A stretch of 64,000 nt of DNA from Yponomeuta sedellus (GCA_934045075.1 OW203722.1:16790986-16854985); one strand, 5' to 3'. Counted from the stretch's first letter, positions 12,617 through 20,984 are shown. A program made the numbers and translations. Notes: generated by a model from the sequence alone, not told the origin.

Positions 12617-15600
12617 GAAGGTATGGAAGGCTTTGTATGTTTATATGTAGGGGGTAACCCCTACATGCAAACGTAAAACCTAGGAGAAATGTATTTATTT
12701 ATCCGCATTGTAAGATTTTATTATAACGACAGGCGTTTTACTTGTCCATATTTTACATTATCGATAATCGATAACAACCCTTGTGCATCCCCACTGCAGG
12801 GGCACGGGTCTCTTCCTGCATCACAGGAAGGTTAGGCCATACTCCACCAGGGGGCCGAGTCCGTGTTGGCGGATATTTTATATTATGTAGCATACAAATG
12901 TCAGACTGCAGGGCACAGGCCTTCTCTCAGAGAGAGAGAGAGTATGGGCTTAATACCACACGTGCCCACCGCGGATTAGCAATTTCAAGCCCTGAAGTGT
13001 GACGTGAACACCTCCGTCACAGACTCAGATATTTTACTTACGAAAGCCCTGTTCAATGAAATATTTGAAGTATAATTAAAAAGAGGACTGAAACTAGAAT
13101 GTTGACTAGAAAGAGAGGAAAGTTGCGTTGGTTTGGAGAGGATGACGGAAGAAAGAGTGAGGGGAAGGGCTGGGACGTCCCAGGCGGACATACATCGGCC
13201 AAATAAGGGACGTAGACGCAAAGAGGAAAACAAAAAGTACCGGGAACCGGCCCGTGCATGCATGCAACGACTTATGAACGTTGATGAAGCGAAGGTAATC
13301 TGTCAGGATCGTGGCAAGTGGCAGTCCCTGGTCTCTGCCTGTATCCCAGAGGGGTACCTCTGAGATGCAGGCGTGAGGTTATGTATGTATGTATGTATAA
13401 TTAAAAATAACAAAAAGTCCCCAAAACTTACCAATATGTGGACACAGTGACCGCAGACGAATCCAATAATGAGTGTCCCGATTATGCCAACGGCCCATCC
13501 CGAGTTTGAAAACGCTAACGGCACAGCCAGCAGCCCAGAACCTAATGAGGCTTTGATGAGATTCGCTGTTGATCTTATGTCCCTGAAAATTTAACTGGAA
13601 TGTAAAATACAAATTTAAAAATCTATTTAGAGGCTAAAAATTTCACCCATGCCGGGATTCGAACCCGCAACCTCTGGCTATCCGTACCAGCGCTCTACCA
13701 ATTGAGCCAATGGGCGACTCACGGCATCAGTGAAATTTCGAACCTCTTTACAAAAATACAAACTTTGTAAAATACAAACTCGAATTAAAACTATATTAAC
13801 TACCTTATTTTATAACTTTGGCCATTCATCATCATCAACTCATTATATCCCTACCGAAGGGGCACGGGTCTTTTCCCTGAGGAAGGTATAGGCCATACGT
13901 GGAGTATGGCCTATACCAAATTCAGATTGGTGGAGGTTTGCAAGACTAGTGGCTGGGCTTACTGTCTGAAGTTTTCAAGCCGTCTTAAGGTTTCTGACAT
14001 AACGACTGCCATCTATCAATGACAGCCGGCATTAACTGCTTAACGTGCCTTGCGAAACACGGAACCGCTCGGAAAAACGCCACTAGCGTTAGTCAAACAT
14101 GCACTGAACGCGCCCTATGTTGCTTAACCTTCGTGACCGTTTAAGATCACTGAGACAGCCGGGGCAGCGAGCGATTCGAACTTTGGCCATTGCCTCTACG
14201 TAATGAGATGAGTTATGCAGCTTCCAGTAACACCTTTACTCACATATTTGTGAAGGGTCCACTCGGACGCTGCAGTGCCTAGAACATTTTTTTTAGATGG
14301 TGTAGGTTTTCCCAGCAACCTATACCTACCATCCTGACAGCTTAGTCGGACCATAGATTCCTAGAAAGAGAGTCGGCCTAGCCCACAGCGCGTAAAGGTT
14401 AATGTGCCGTGCTGTCGACTTTACCAACTAATTGTTTAAACAGAGTATTACCGAACGGGGAGTAGCGCCTTATTATGAACGATTAGCAAGATTTTCCATT
14501 TTCGTAAGTGATTGTTTTTGGCAGGCGCTTGTTTACGAAGAGCTGCTACTCATATACGTCGCATCTCAGTGTGAAAATCTCCTCTTATTAAAAAACTGGA
14601 CATTAAAAAGGTTTTAATTTAGAGGCTAAAAATTCCACCCATGTTGGGATTCGAACCCGCGACCTCTGGCTATCCGTGCAGTTAGGTTTTCACATCGGAA
14701 TGATATCACTGTACCCACATGATTATACTATTTTAATTTTTAATGCACTAATACGTGCTAAGGAAAATTTTAAAAACCTATTTAGAGGCTAAGAATTCCA
14801 TCCATGCCGGGATTCGAACCCGCGACCTCTGGCTATCCGTGCCAGCGTTCTTTCCAACTGAGCTGATGGGCGACTCACCGGCATCAGTGAAATTTCGAAC
14901 CTCTTTACACTATTCTCTGTATTACGTACAGGCAGCGACATCTGGCTTAAGTAAATTGCATCACTTACAGCCCCGACTACCTACTTTGCAGTTAGGTTTT
15001 TACATCGGAATGATATCACTGTACCCACATGATTATACTATTATTATTTTGCACTAACCCATGCTAAGGAAAATTTTAAAAACCTATTTAGAGGCTAAGA
15101 ATTCCACCCATGCCGGGATTCGAACCCGCGACCTCTGGCTATCCGTGCCAGCGTTCTTTCCAACTGAGCTGATGGGCGACTCACCGGCATCAGTGAAATT
15201 TCGAACCTCTTTACACTATTCTCTGTATTACGTACAGGCAGCGACATCTGGCTTAAGTAAATTGCATCACTTACAGCCCCGACTACCTACTTTGCAGTTA
15301 GGTTTTTACATCGGAATGATATCACTGTACCCACATGATTATACTATTATTATTTTGCACTAACCCATGCTAAGGAAAATTTTAAAAACCTATTTAGAGG
15401 CTAAGAATTCCACCCATGCCGGGATTCGAACCCGCGACCTCTGGCTATCCGTGCCAGCGCTCTTTCCAACTGAGCTAATGGGCAACTCAAGATGAAATTT
15501 TGAACCTCTTTACACTATGTAAGTGATGCAATTTACTTAAGCCAGATGTCGCTGCCTGTACGTAATACAGAGAATAGTGTAAAGAGGTTCGAAATTTTAC

Positions 15601-18600
15601 TGATGCCGGTGAGTCGCCCATTAGCTCAGTTGAAAAGAGCGCTGGCACGGATAGCCAGAGGTCGCGGTTTCGAATCCCGGCATGGGTGGAATTGTTAGCC
15701 TCTAAATAGGTTTTTAAAATTGTCCATAGCACGGGTTAGTGCATTAAAAATAAAAATAGTATAATCATGTGGGTACAATGATATCATTCCGATGTAAAAA
15801 CCTAACTGCAAAGTAGGTAGTCGGGGCTGTAAGTGATGCAATTTACTTAAGCTAGATGGGTAGAATTTTTAGCCTCTAAATAGGTTTTTAAAATTGTCCT
15901 TAGCACGGGTTTGTGCATTAAAAATAAAAATAGTATAATTAAAAAGGTTGAAAGCAGTGTTGGTAGGAGTCGCGCCCTTCAAGACGTTTACAAATTTAAC
16001 TTTGTAGTCAAAAAAAAAAAAGAACTCATGAAATAAATAAATGAATGTTGTCTTCCATGCAACTGAAGTGTAAATGTAAGTTTGTAATAGCAAAAAATCT
16101 TACTAATGCGTTGTTACAATAAATGTATTTTCATGCCAATTGCTTTATTCGCCAATTGCCAATTCCTGCCTAGGCTACATATACATATACTAGGAACATA
16201 ATACAGTACAAATTGTATATGTTCAAGTCCGGGTTGGTGGAGGATTGAAAGACAGTGGCGGGCCTTACTGTCAGAAGTGATCGTCATTAAATGACAGCCG
16301 GCACCTTAATTTGCCTTACGAAGCACGAAAGCGCTAGAAACATGCCACTAGCGGTAGTCACCGGTCGGTCCCCCACCCTGCACCTGACCGCGCCTGTTGT
16401 TGCTTAACTCAAGTGATTAATTCCAATCCATCGGTTCGACTAGGCCACGAGCGCTCTATCAACAATGTACAGGGATATTGTATTTGAGACTTCATAGCTT
16501 AAAAACTACAATATCGAAAAACTTTGTAGGTAGATTAAAAAAAAGCTGCGTCGTCCGCCTTTCATAATTAAAAGAAATAAAAATTTATATTAATGACAAA
16601 ACAATGCGCGGTAATTAAAATTTGGCTTTTCACAGTTAGTTTTGTTTACCTTATCTTTGTTTAATCTGTGGTTACAATTTAACAGATATTTTTTTTTAAA
16701 TCAAAGGCGTTTGCACATGTTTTTGATTCAAATATAGATTGTGTGTCGTTCATTGTTTGTCACGTCAACATTTCACAAGAGAAGCACAGATTATGGTCCA
16801 TTTGTTCGGGTAATTAAATAAATGTACCTAAATAAAGTGTGTATTTCAATGAAAAGACGTATCGAGCTTGTTTACATCTTTTAAGTACCTAAGCAAATTG
16901 ACTATGGAGCTCTAGGCATGTTGGAAGCTGGCGCTATTCAACGCTTAGTAGCTGGCACTCTACGAACCTACCAAAATGTGGTCTCCGGGTACAGGTCAGC
17001 AGAATGAATAAAATTGCAGCATAACTATCCCCCAGTTTCTCGTACACTAACAATCTGTTAATCTACTGTTAACAGCTGTCATATGTTTTTTTTGTATGCG
17101 CTTTAGCCAAAAGACAGCTGTTAACAGTAGATTAACTGCTTTTTAATGAACCAGAAACCGGGGCTATGTCATTAAATAAATTAAATATGGTTAGCAAATT
17201 AATTAACTTTGATCAGTTAAGTAAATAAATGAGCAGCAACAAGTTGTCAACTAATTAATTATTCAATGTTAGCTTACTAATTTGGAATGCTACGCTGATT
17301 AATTAGAAATTTTAGGACGATCAATAAAAATATTTATTTTTGTATTTTCTCTCGATGACATTTAGTGGCCGTTTGTTCAAAAAATAATTATATGCATTGC
17401 TGGCCGTTTAAATTAGGTATACCTAATTTATTCGGAATGGCGTTAATGCATGATAAATCAAGAATGATATGACTTGTCAAATAAATTCGTTTAGACAGTA
17501 GGTGATGATTGGGTAAGATATTTTGACCGCAGAATAACCACGCGATGAAAATCTAAACTGTGCAGCTAGGTGTACTAAATTAGAGCCGCGACATTAACCT
17601 TAATATTTAACCAGCAAGTGAGCCTTGGACTATTTCTAGATTTAGGATTCAGTATCCCAAAGGTGCCCTACTATGTCTACAAAGCCTATCTGTCTAACTA
17701 ACGGAGGGCTCTGTTGTTTTACCCGTAACAGACATTTGAACACAGTATATTATGTGTAAGCACAGTATATTAGCTGTATATTAGCAGTATAACATATATA
17801 ACACAGTATATATAACACAGTATATTAGCTGTAAGTTACAAATGTAAATAAAAAAAGAAATAAAATAAATTAGGGCAATATCCCATAAAAAATTACAATA
17901 CGGGAAATCCCTATTAAGGACAAAATAATGTTTTTGGGGTTCAGTACCCGAAGGGTCTCAAACGAGAATCTCCTTCCGTCCGACATGTAAAGTGTATATA
18001 CAGTGTATACTTACATACATATATACGAGGTAAACACATTGCCCTCCTTTTGGGCTCCGCCGCAGTCGGGTAATAAGATGTGTACGTCTACACAAAAAGT
18101 GGTTTCTGTTTCTTCCTAATGTCAAAATGATAAAATATAAAAGACTAATTAAAACTGTTTTTATTCGGATTTATGCTCGTTTATTACATATTTACAATTT
18201 TCCGACGTTTCGGTACTTTTTCAGGTGCCGGTGGTCTCGGATGACTGAGGTGACAGCTCGGGTTAACCTTAAAAAATACTATACATAAAAGACTTTTATG
18301 TAGTTAAACATTTCATTCAAAGTAAAACTTTGTATTAGTTGTAAATTATTAAAAATAGTATTTTTTTATAGTGAAAAATAAAGAAATAAAAACCAGCCAA
18401 GTATGAGTTGGAGTCCTGCACAGTGTCCAAACTGAATGACAGATAACATATTAAATTTATGCTAGTAAAGAAAAATAATATTAAAAATAAATTGCAAAAA
18501 TAGAATGTACAGAACCCTCGCTCTATCGGAGCAACTGACATACAATTGCTATACTTGGCGGTCGTATAGTTGTAGCACAGTAGAAATAAATAGTCGTAGT

Positions 18601-19765
18601 CTAGTATATTATCAGCTCCTTCCTCTCTTCTCATTCTTGGACATTCTATAATATGAAATTGACGTCATATCGAACTGGCCAATTTTATCTCAAATAAGTG
18701 ACGATTGGTGTGTATTTCCAAATTCAAAATTTATTTCAAATGTAGTTTTTTTAGGTTCCGCACCCAAAGTGTAGGGGACCCTGTGACTAAGTCTCAACTA
18801 AACGTATGTCTGTCTGTCTCCCTCCAGGATTTATCTATGTTCACGAACCGTGATAGCTAAACTGTTGAATTTTGTTACAGATCATGTATTCCTATTGCAG
18901 CTATTTCAACAAATACTAAGGATAATGATTATAAATATTTAAGTGAGGCTTCCATATAACAAACGTGATTATTTGCCGTTTTTTGTTTCACGTCAACCGC
19001 TTGAAATAGGTATTCAAATGGAGAAACCAATTGTAACAGTGAAAAACGGGTACTATGTAATAATATAATTTCATAATTTTTATCGTTTTACCGTTTCCAT
19101 ACAAACCACCAATTCCATAAACATAAATGTATTACTACCTAATATAACGAAAAGGCCCGCCACTGTTTTACAATCCTCCGCCAACCTGGACTTGGCCCCC
19201 GTAGTTGAGTATGGCCTAACCTTCCTGCGATGCAGGAAGAGACCCGTGCCCCTGCAGTGGGGACATACAAGGGTTGTTATCGATATCGATCGATAACTGA
19301 TCATAATACAAATTTCTCAAAGAGTCGAAATCCCGCTAACAGTCAGCAACTGAATGAAAGAAAATACATTTCAACTAAATATGTAACAAAAGTAGGTTTG
19401 TGTTAGTACGGAACCCCTAAAAGGCCCTAGTATAATTTAGTTGACTTAAAATTTTATTAAAAAACATCTTAATTTGTTACTTCATAAAAATTACGAACTA
19501 TAAACTACTCTTATAAGTACGTAGATCTTTTAAAGAACAAAGATTTCAAACAACCGTAACCGTGACTAAATACCTACTCGGAAATACCCACTAATCATGC
19601 ACTTTTGAGCATTTTCCTTCACTACCTACCGATATTTGACTTAAATTCGTAATTTATACTCTCTAAAAGAGTTTTATCTACTCACGAGTTTGGTTTCTCT
19701 ACTTCCCGGTGTTCCAGAGGGTCGTAGTCACCTTCCAGCTCCGTAGACTTGACACCGACGTTCAT
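4263..19765 (-). CDS. SLC36-type (pathetic-like) proton-coupled amino acid transporter, 8 exons, 438 aa
   Basis: The coding exons joined in minus-strand order are 19765-19686, 13582-13432, 12377-12256, 11487-11403, 11333-11089, 10294-10082, 6389-6220 and 4513-4263. They total 1317 nt, or 438 residues plus TAA, and every junction is GT-AG with matching phase. The product has a short acidic N-terminus (about 30 residues), then the Aa_trans/SLC36 fold with roughly 10-11 hydrophobic segments. Hallmarks include LGSGLLAVPLAF in the first membrane helix, GYAETCRAAF, FAMEGIGVVMPIENAMKNP and FFTYPLQFFV. The family (vertebrate PAT1-4, Drosophila pathetic) exports or imports small amino acids with protons at lysosomal or plasma membranes and feeds TORC1 growth signalling. 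The length fits the family (about 440-480). Which insect paralogue it is cannot be settled from one window. Introns carry MITEs, LINE pieces, a Helitron piece and SINEs, but no exon is damaged. Confidence 0.93.
4600..5060 (+). mobile_element. Possible LTR-element leader remnant in the last transporter intron
   Basis: This is a GC-richer stretch than its surroundings. It contains ATTTGGTGACC near 4790, which resembles the primer-binding junction after the 5' LTR of BEL/Pao or gypsy elements. Only short ORFs follow and no matching 3' LTR was found, so this is a weak call. Confidence 0.2.
5281..5372. mobile_element. 92-bp TA-flanked MITE (CAGTCGATAGCAC family)
   Basis: The terminal inverted repeats are about 25 bp (CAGTCGATAGCACATCAACC on the left, its near complement ending GTGCTGCCGACTG on the right). 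The element is flanked by TA at 5279-5280 and 5373-5374, as expected for Tc1/mariner-type MITEs. Related pieces lie near 24669, 45820, 56771 and 61400. Confidence 0.8.
5640..6127 (+). pseudogene. 3' end of a non-LTR retrotransposon
   Basis: An 88-residue reading frame (5688-5954) looks like the C-terminal tail after a LINE reverse transcriptase: PISRMCRLYNNLFAEYSNID followed by FEPNPSKFFK. After it come an AT-rich 3' region and an AATAAAATAAAATA tail at about 6105-6127. The layout matches the C-terminal part of the LINE at window start. The 5' part is missing. Confidence 0.6.
6220..6389 (-). CDS. Transporter exon 7
   Basis: The acceptor CACCAG ends at 6390 and the donor GTAAGT is at 6219-6214. 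It encodes PAICAKVFIALSIFFTYPLQ and FFVVIDIFTRY, matching the family's Pro-Leu-Gln helix, and ends one base into the Val codon completed by exon 8. Confidence 0.92.
6448..6588. mobile_element. MITE, GGGCCAATTTCTGAATTGAG family, copy 1
   Basis: Inverted termini: the left begins GGGCCAATTTCTGAATTGAG and the right ends CTCAATACAGAAACCGGTCC, about 40 bp each with subterminal CTAAGTAAATA. Other copies or halves lie at 7111-7257, 30180-30335 and 31047-31140. Confidence 0.7.
6974..7108. mobile_element. TA-flanked hairpin MITE (CCCCGGTTTCTGG family), copy 1
   Basis: A 135-bp fold-back element with arms of about 55 bp containing GTTAATCTACTGTAAACAGC. It is flanked by TA at 6972-6973 and 7109-7110. 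A second full copy is at 17028-17164. Confidence 0.8.
7111..7257. mobile_element. MITE, GGGCCAATTTCTGAATTGAG family, copy 2
   Basis: It has the same inverted termini and internal GAAAAGAGCGTGACAGAACG as the copy at 6448. It lies directly against the TA of the preceding MITE. Confidence 0.7.
7291..7551. mobile_element. 261-bp TA-flanked MITE
   Basis: The inverted repeats are about 45 bp: the left starts CAGTCTATTTATTCTTAC and the right ends GTAAGAATAAATAGACTG. TA flanks both sides (7289-7290 and 7552-7553). No ORF inside. Confidence 0.82.
7560..8035. other. Intron sequence, nothing recognised
   Basis: AT-rich intron of the transporter gene (between exons 6 and 7) with no ORF, repeat arm or RNA signal that I can support. 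Confidence 0.4.
8041..8291 (-). pseudogene. LINE ORF2 C-terminal fragment (RACMQRL family)
   Basis: The minus-strand reading frame contains GRRRRTYGDQIGDVL, NRRACMQRLNMNVEKAKL and GKWQSLVSAYPSE. The same sequence recurs at 13100-13375 and as shorter pieces at 10515, 46265 and 52725, so this is the conserved tail of a dispersed retrotransposon and not a host gene. Confidence 0.7.
8560..9060 (+). other. Coding-like remnant of unknown origin
   Basis: A short frame from ATG near 8571 (MDTQTR, then GTATGT) and a second block after TTTCAG at about 8840-9046 look like spliced exons. The second block contains both frameshifts and stops. Fragments such as VAANRILKKNCYLAKTLEYK can be read. I do not recognise the source; a decayed transposon gene is the simplest reading. 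Confidence 0.2.
9073..9158. repeat. Near-perfect 38-bp inverted repeat (hairpin)
   Basis: The left arm 9073-9110 and right arm 9121-9158 pair with one mismatch across a 10-nt loop (9111-9120). The stop codon of the minus-strand ORF below lies inside the right arm. Confidence 0.9.
9154..9472 (-). pseudogene. Transposon-like ORF fragment, about 100 aa
   Basis: The minus frame reads NNFKWHDVNWLCYGADYG, then RADSFKTISFKR, and ends at SEESD plus stop. Read back past the first Met the frame stays open to about 9472. The style (Trp-rich start, then DILSLLSLIPECFHSFYQNL) resembles the C-terminal region of insect transposon proteins, but I cannot name the family. It lies in the intron between transporter exons 6 and 7. 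Confidence 0.35.
9485..10081. other. Intron sequence, nothing recognised
   Basis: AT-rich, with no convincing ORF or repeat. It leads to the donor site of transporter exon 6. Confidence 0.4.
10082..10294 (-). CDS. Transporter exon 6
   Basis: The acceptor is CTACAG at 10300-10295 and the donor GTAAGT is at 10081-10076. It carries the most diagnostic SLC36 block, FAMEGIGVVMPIENAMKNP, then a helix and FGYFRFGDVLRGSITLNLP. Confidence 0.95.
10515..10585 (-). repeat. Short piece of the RACMQRL LINE 3' region
   Basis: ACTCACGTCTGTATGCCGGA and the following GAGGGGTAAG with CACGATCGTG match the same part of the elements at 8041 and 13375. Confidence 0.5.
11089..11333 (-). CDS. Transporter exon 5
   Basis: The acceptor is TTACAG above 11333 and the donor GTAAGT is at 11088-11083. 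It encodes IIDRYFPATILP followed by two hydrophobic helices (about residues 147-227 of the product). The junction with exon 4 restores the family string DSVKQ-IIDRY without the 23-residue readthrough of the short intron. Confidence 0.92.
11403..11487 (-). CDS. Transporter exon 4
   Basis: The acceptor is TTTCAG above 11487. It encodes a membrane helix (VFAEFSMLLTYIGVCC) ending in DSVKQ. The donor is GTTGGT at 11402. The following intron is only 69 nt, a multiple of three with no stop in frame. Confidence 0.85.
11782..11965 (-). mobile_element. Helitron-like non-autonomous fragment
   Basis: It begins (minus-strand 3' end) at an A/CTAG junction: CTAGCTGACCCAGCGAGCTT, typical of lepidopteran Helitron ends inserted at A-T. 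The 5' end is unclear. It lies in the intron between transporter exons 3 and 4. Confidence 0.5.
12000..12110 (+). repeat. Interspersed repeat (GCACTACAGAGTCCGAGTGG family)
   Basis: Similar sequence appears at 14215-14400, 21340-21450 and 54140-54300: a block around CCGAGTGGTCCC and one around ATGAGAT/ATGCAAAGGC. Origin unknown. Confidence 0.45.
12256..12377 (-). CDS. Transporter exon 3
   Basis: The acceptor is TTATTCAG above 12377 and the donor GTGAGT is at 12255-12250. It encodes a cytosolic loop with the family motif PLLGYAETCRAAFSNGP, short of the next helix. One of the other frames has stops, so the phase is fixed. Confidence 0.9.
12410..12545 (+). repeat. Interspersed repeat family G (GGCACGGGTCTCTTCC), copy 1
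   Basis: It contains TGTATGTCCCCACTGC, GGCACGGGTCTCTTCC, CATACTCCACC, CCAAGTCCGGGTTGG and GTAAGACAGTGGCGGG in order. At least ten copies occur in the window in both orientations. This looks like the terminal part of a LINE or SINE common in Lepidoptera; I cannot name it. Confidence 0.65.
12561..12613. repeat. (TA)n microsatellite
   Basis: About 26 uninterrupted TA units in the intron between transporter exons 2 and 3. Confidence 0.97.
12777..13050 (+). repeat. Family G repeat plus second lepidopteran repeat
   Basis: 12777-12870 is a family G copy. 12900-13050 has AGAGAGAGTATGGGCTTA, ACACGTGCCCACCGCGGA and GCAATTTCAAGCCCTGAAG, a block also seen near 56490-56580. Confidence 0.55.
13100..13375 (+). 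pseudogene. LINE ORF2 C-terminal fragment (RACMQRL family), plus strand
   Basis: The frame contains RGRAGTSQADIHRPNKGRRR, then RACMQRLMNVDEAKVICQD and GKWQSLVSA, ending in a palindromic GGTACCTCTGAGATGCAGGC region and (ATGT)n tail at 13380-13398. It matches the minus-strand fragment at 8041-8291. Confidence 0.7.
13432..13582 (-). CDS. Transporter exon 2
   Basis: The acceptor is TTTTCAG just above 13582 and the donor GTAAGT is at 13431-13426. It encodes the first conserved helix (IKASLGSGLLAVPLAF) and the second helix ending in CVHIL. A SINE sits in the upstream intron only 33 bp from this acceptor without disturbing the pyrimidine tract. Confidence 0.92.
13616..13765 (-). mobile_element. tRNA-like SINE 33 bp from exon 2 acceptor
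   Basis: The copy is flanked by 15-bp near-perfect duplications TGTAAAATACAAAtT at 13601-13615 and TGTAAAATACAAAcT at 13766-13780. The tRNA-like core is complete. The 5' end is truncated relative to 1275-1482, while the 3' end (reading AGCCTCTAAATAGATTTTTA on the minus strand) is shared. Confidence 0.9.
13840..14400 (+). repeat. Family G repeat followed by CCGAGTGG-type repeat
   Basis: 13840-14190 is a long family G copy, including CGACTGCCATCTATCAATGA and GACCGTTTAAGATCACTGAG. 14215-14400 is the block with CACTCGGACGCTGCAGTGCC and CATCCTGACAGCTTAGTCGG, also found at 54140-54300. The fixed order in two places suggests they may be parts of one larger element. Confidence 0.55.
14617..15960. 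mobile_element. Tandem and inverted array of the tRNA-like SINE, 306-bp unit
   Basis: Starts of the string TGCTAAGGAAAATTTTAAAA at about 14756, 15062 and 15368 give an exact 306-bp period. The first two full units are nearly identical, the third is partial, and an inverted (plus-strand) copy follows at about 15540-15900. Each unit carries a reverse-oriented tRNA-like core with box B complement GGATTCGAACCC. The 100-residue frames in it repeat with the unit and are not genes. Confidence 0.88.
16225..16470 (+). repeat. Family G repeat copy
   Basis: It begins at CAAGTCCGGGTTGG and runs through CACTAGCGGTAGTCACC to CTCAAGTGATTAATTCC. It resembles 20985-21290 in reverse. Confidence 0.6.
17028..17164. 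mobile_element. TA-flanked hairpin MITE (CCCCGGTTTCTGG family), copy 2
   Basis: A 137-bp copy with TA at 17026-17027 and 17165-17166. The arms read CAGTTTCTCGTACACTAAC and its complement. A further half copy starts near 20930. Confidence 0.82.
17745..17835. repeat. Short imperfect tandem repeat (CACAGTATATTA)
   Basis: CACAGTATATTA or close variants recur at about 17742, 17761, 17797, 17814 and 17825 in an AT-rich stretch. Confidence 0.6.
18170..18300. mobile_element. Penelope-like element terminal fragment (tentative)
   Basis: The string CCGACGTTTCGGTACTTTTT followed by CAGGTGCCGGTGGTCTCGG is a recurrent end sequence that I associate with Penelope-like elements in animals. No reverse transcriptase is nearby. 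Confidence 0.3.
18385..19060. repeat. Degenerate GGTTCCGTACC-family repeat
   Basis: 18385-18430 resembles the AAAACCGGCCAAGTGCGAG head and 18750-18990 the body (GGTTCCGCACCCAAAG, TGTCTGTCTGTCTCCCTCC, ACGAACCGTGATAGCTAAAC) of a repeat very common in Lepidoptera. Other copies are at 27780-28120 and 54430-54740. Confidence 0.55.
19155..19280 (-). repeat. Family G repeat, minus strand
   Basis: It is the reverse of the 12410 copy: GGAAGAGACCCGTGCCCC, CAGTGGGGACATACAAGGG. It lies in the first transporter intron. Confidence 0.65.
19686..19765 (-). CDS. Transporter exon 1 (start codon)
   Basis: The ATG is at 19765-19763 with A at -3. It encodes 26 residues plus two bases: an acidic, soluble N-terminus beginning MNVGVKSTELEGDYDPLEH. 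The donor is GTGAGT at 19685-19680. The two leftover bases TC join the G of exon 2 to make Ser27. Further non-coding 5' exons could lie upstream. Confidence 0.88.
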
Positions 19766-20980
19766 CTTCTTACGATAAATATTTAACAATGCAACAAAAA
19801 TCTCACACCGAGCCACATAACTTTACAACCTGTGCGACAAATGTCCGTGCCGTAATTACGATGTTTATCGCACTAAATTGGAGTTGTTAAATACCAATTT
19901 TGTTGTAGTTTACGTTCAACTGTACAACTCTGGGATCGTCGCTAGTTCTTTCTGAAAGCACGTGCCTCGAGGATCTCATGTTACTGTGAAAATCTGTTCT
20001 CTTCACAGATATGTGCCTTATCTCAAAGAATTAAGTTTTACGATACCTGTGACGAGTCGCTCTTTCATTTGAACCTTATACTAATATCCTCATGGTATAT
20101 ATTTGTACAGACAGTTATCAGGTACCTCATTATATGAATGTGATATTGCAGGGTAGGAACGAGAATCGTAAAGTCACAAGTAAAAACACAAACGAGTGGA
20201 TAAAGCCACAATTTTCAGGCGACTGTATTAGTTTCGGTTCTTGTTGTTCGTTTCAGCGCCGATCACTCAATTATGTAAATTCCATCACATAATGCATATT
20301 TTACGCTCAAAATCATTGCTGCTATATTATGTACGGACAACAAACTACTTTACTTACCAATATTATGTTTAAAAAATAATATTATTATAACAACCGTGAA
20401 GGTGATCTTGACTAAACAAAATACAGATTTTGCAGTGGACCAGCACCGAAATTTACTAAATTTACTTAATCATTCTATAAAATGTGAAGGTATTATCATG
20501 TAACTTAACTCATCACTCGGCCACGAGCGCTTCTTACTGTAACTTTAATTTACCTAATAAATTATAAAATTACGACTATTTAATGTATAACTATGTATGT
20601 CATTAAATATAGTAGTGCATAGTTAACATAGGTATTATTTTTATCACCTGCCATTTGTCATGCAAAATTTGCGCATAAATCAGATCTTTGCAGACCAGAA
20701 GATAATAGACACAGTCATGTCATCTCCGGTGACACAAATAGGCTTTTAGTATAATTTCAGTGTTTTAAAATGCAAAGTAAACCATTAGCCTTAATGTATG
20801 TGGCTAGGCTTAAGAAGATCTGATTAATACTTAATGCCCATAATAAAAGCGATTTGGCGGCAACCATCATTAGTTTTACCGAGATATGTAACCAAGGCTA
20901 CTACGTAACTTCTCCATCGTCTGATTTGCCTCCGGTTTCTCGTATAATAATAGACTGATAATCTACTTTTACGTTTTCGC
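19766..20980 (-). promoter_or_regulatory. 5' flank of the transporter gene
   Basis: This region must hold the transporter's 5' UTR and probably its promoter. I see no clear TATA box. A palindromic E-box GCACGTGC is centred near 19961. The part beyond 20100 is AT-rich with only a chance 66-residue ORF. Confidence 0.35.
19959..19964. promoter_or_regulatory. E-box CACGTG upstream of the transporter start
   Basis: CACGTG lies within GCACGTGC about 195 bp upstream of the start codon. MITF/TFEB-type bHLH-ZIP factors bind CACGTG in promoters of lysosomal genes, so a role in SLC36 control is conceivable. A six-base match can be chance. Confidence 0.3.
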
Positions 20981-20984
20981 GTTC

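Noticed and set aside
13379..13612. Alternative minus-strand frame overlapping transporter exon 2 (about 77 residues)
   Set aside because: Out of phase with the conserved helix; the spliced frame gives LGSGLLAVPLAF.
14755..15732. Three frames of 81-100 residues with nearly identical sequence
   Set aside because: They repeat with the 306-bp SINE unit and run antisense through its tRNA-like core, so they are not proteins.
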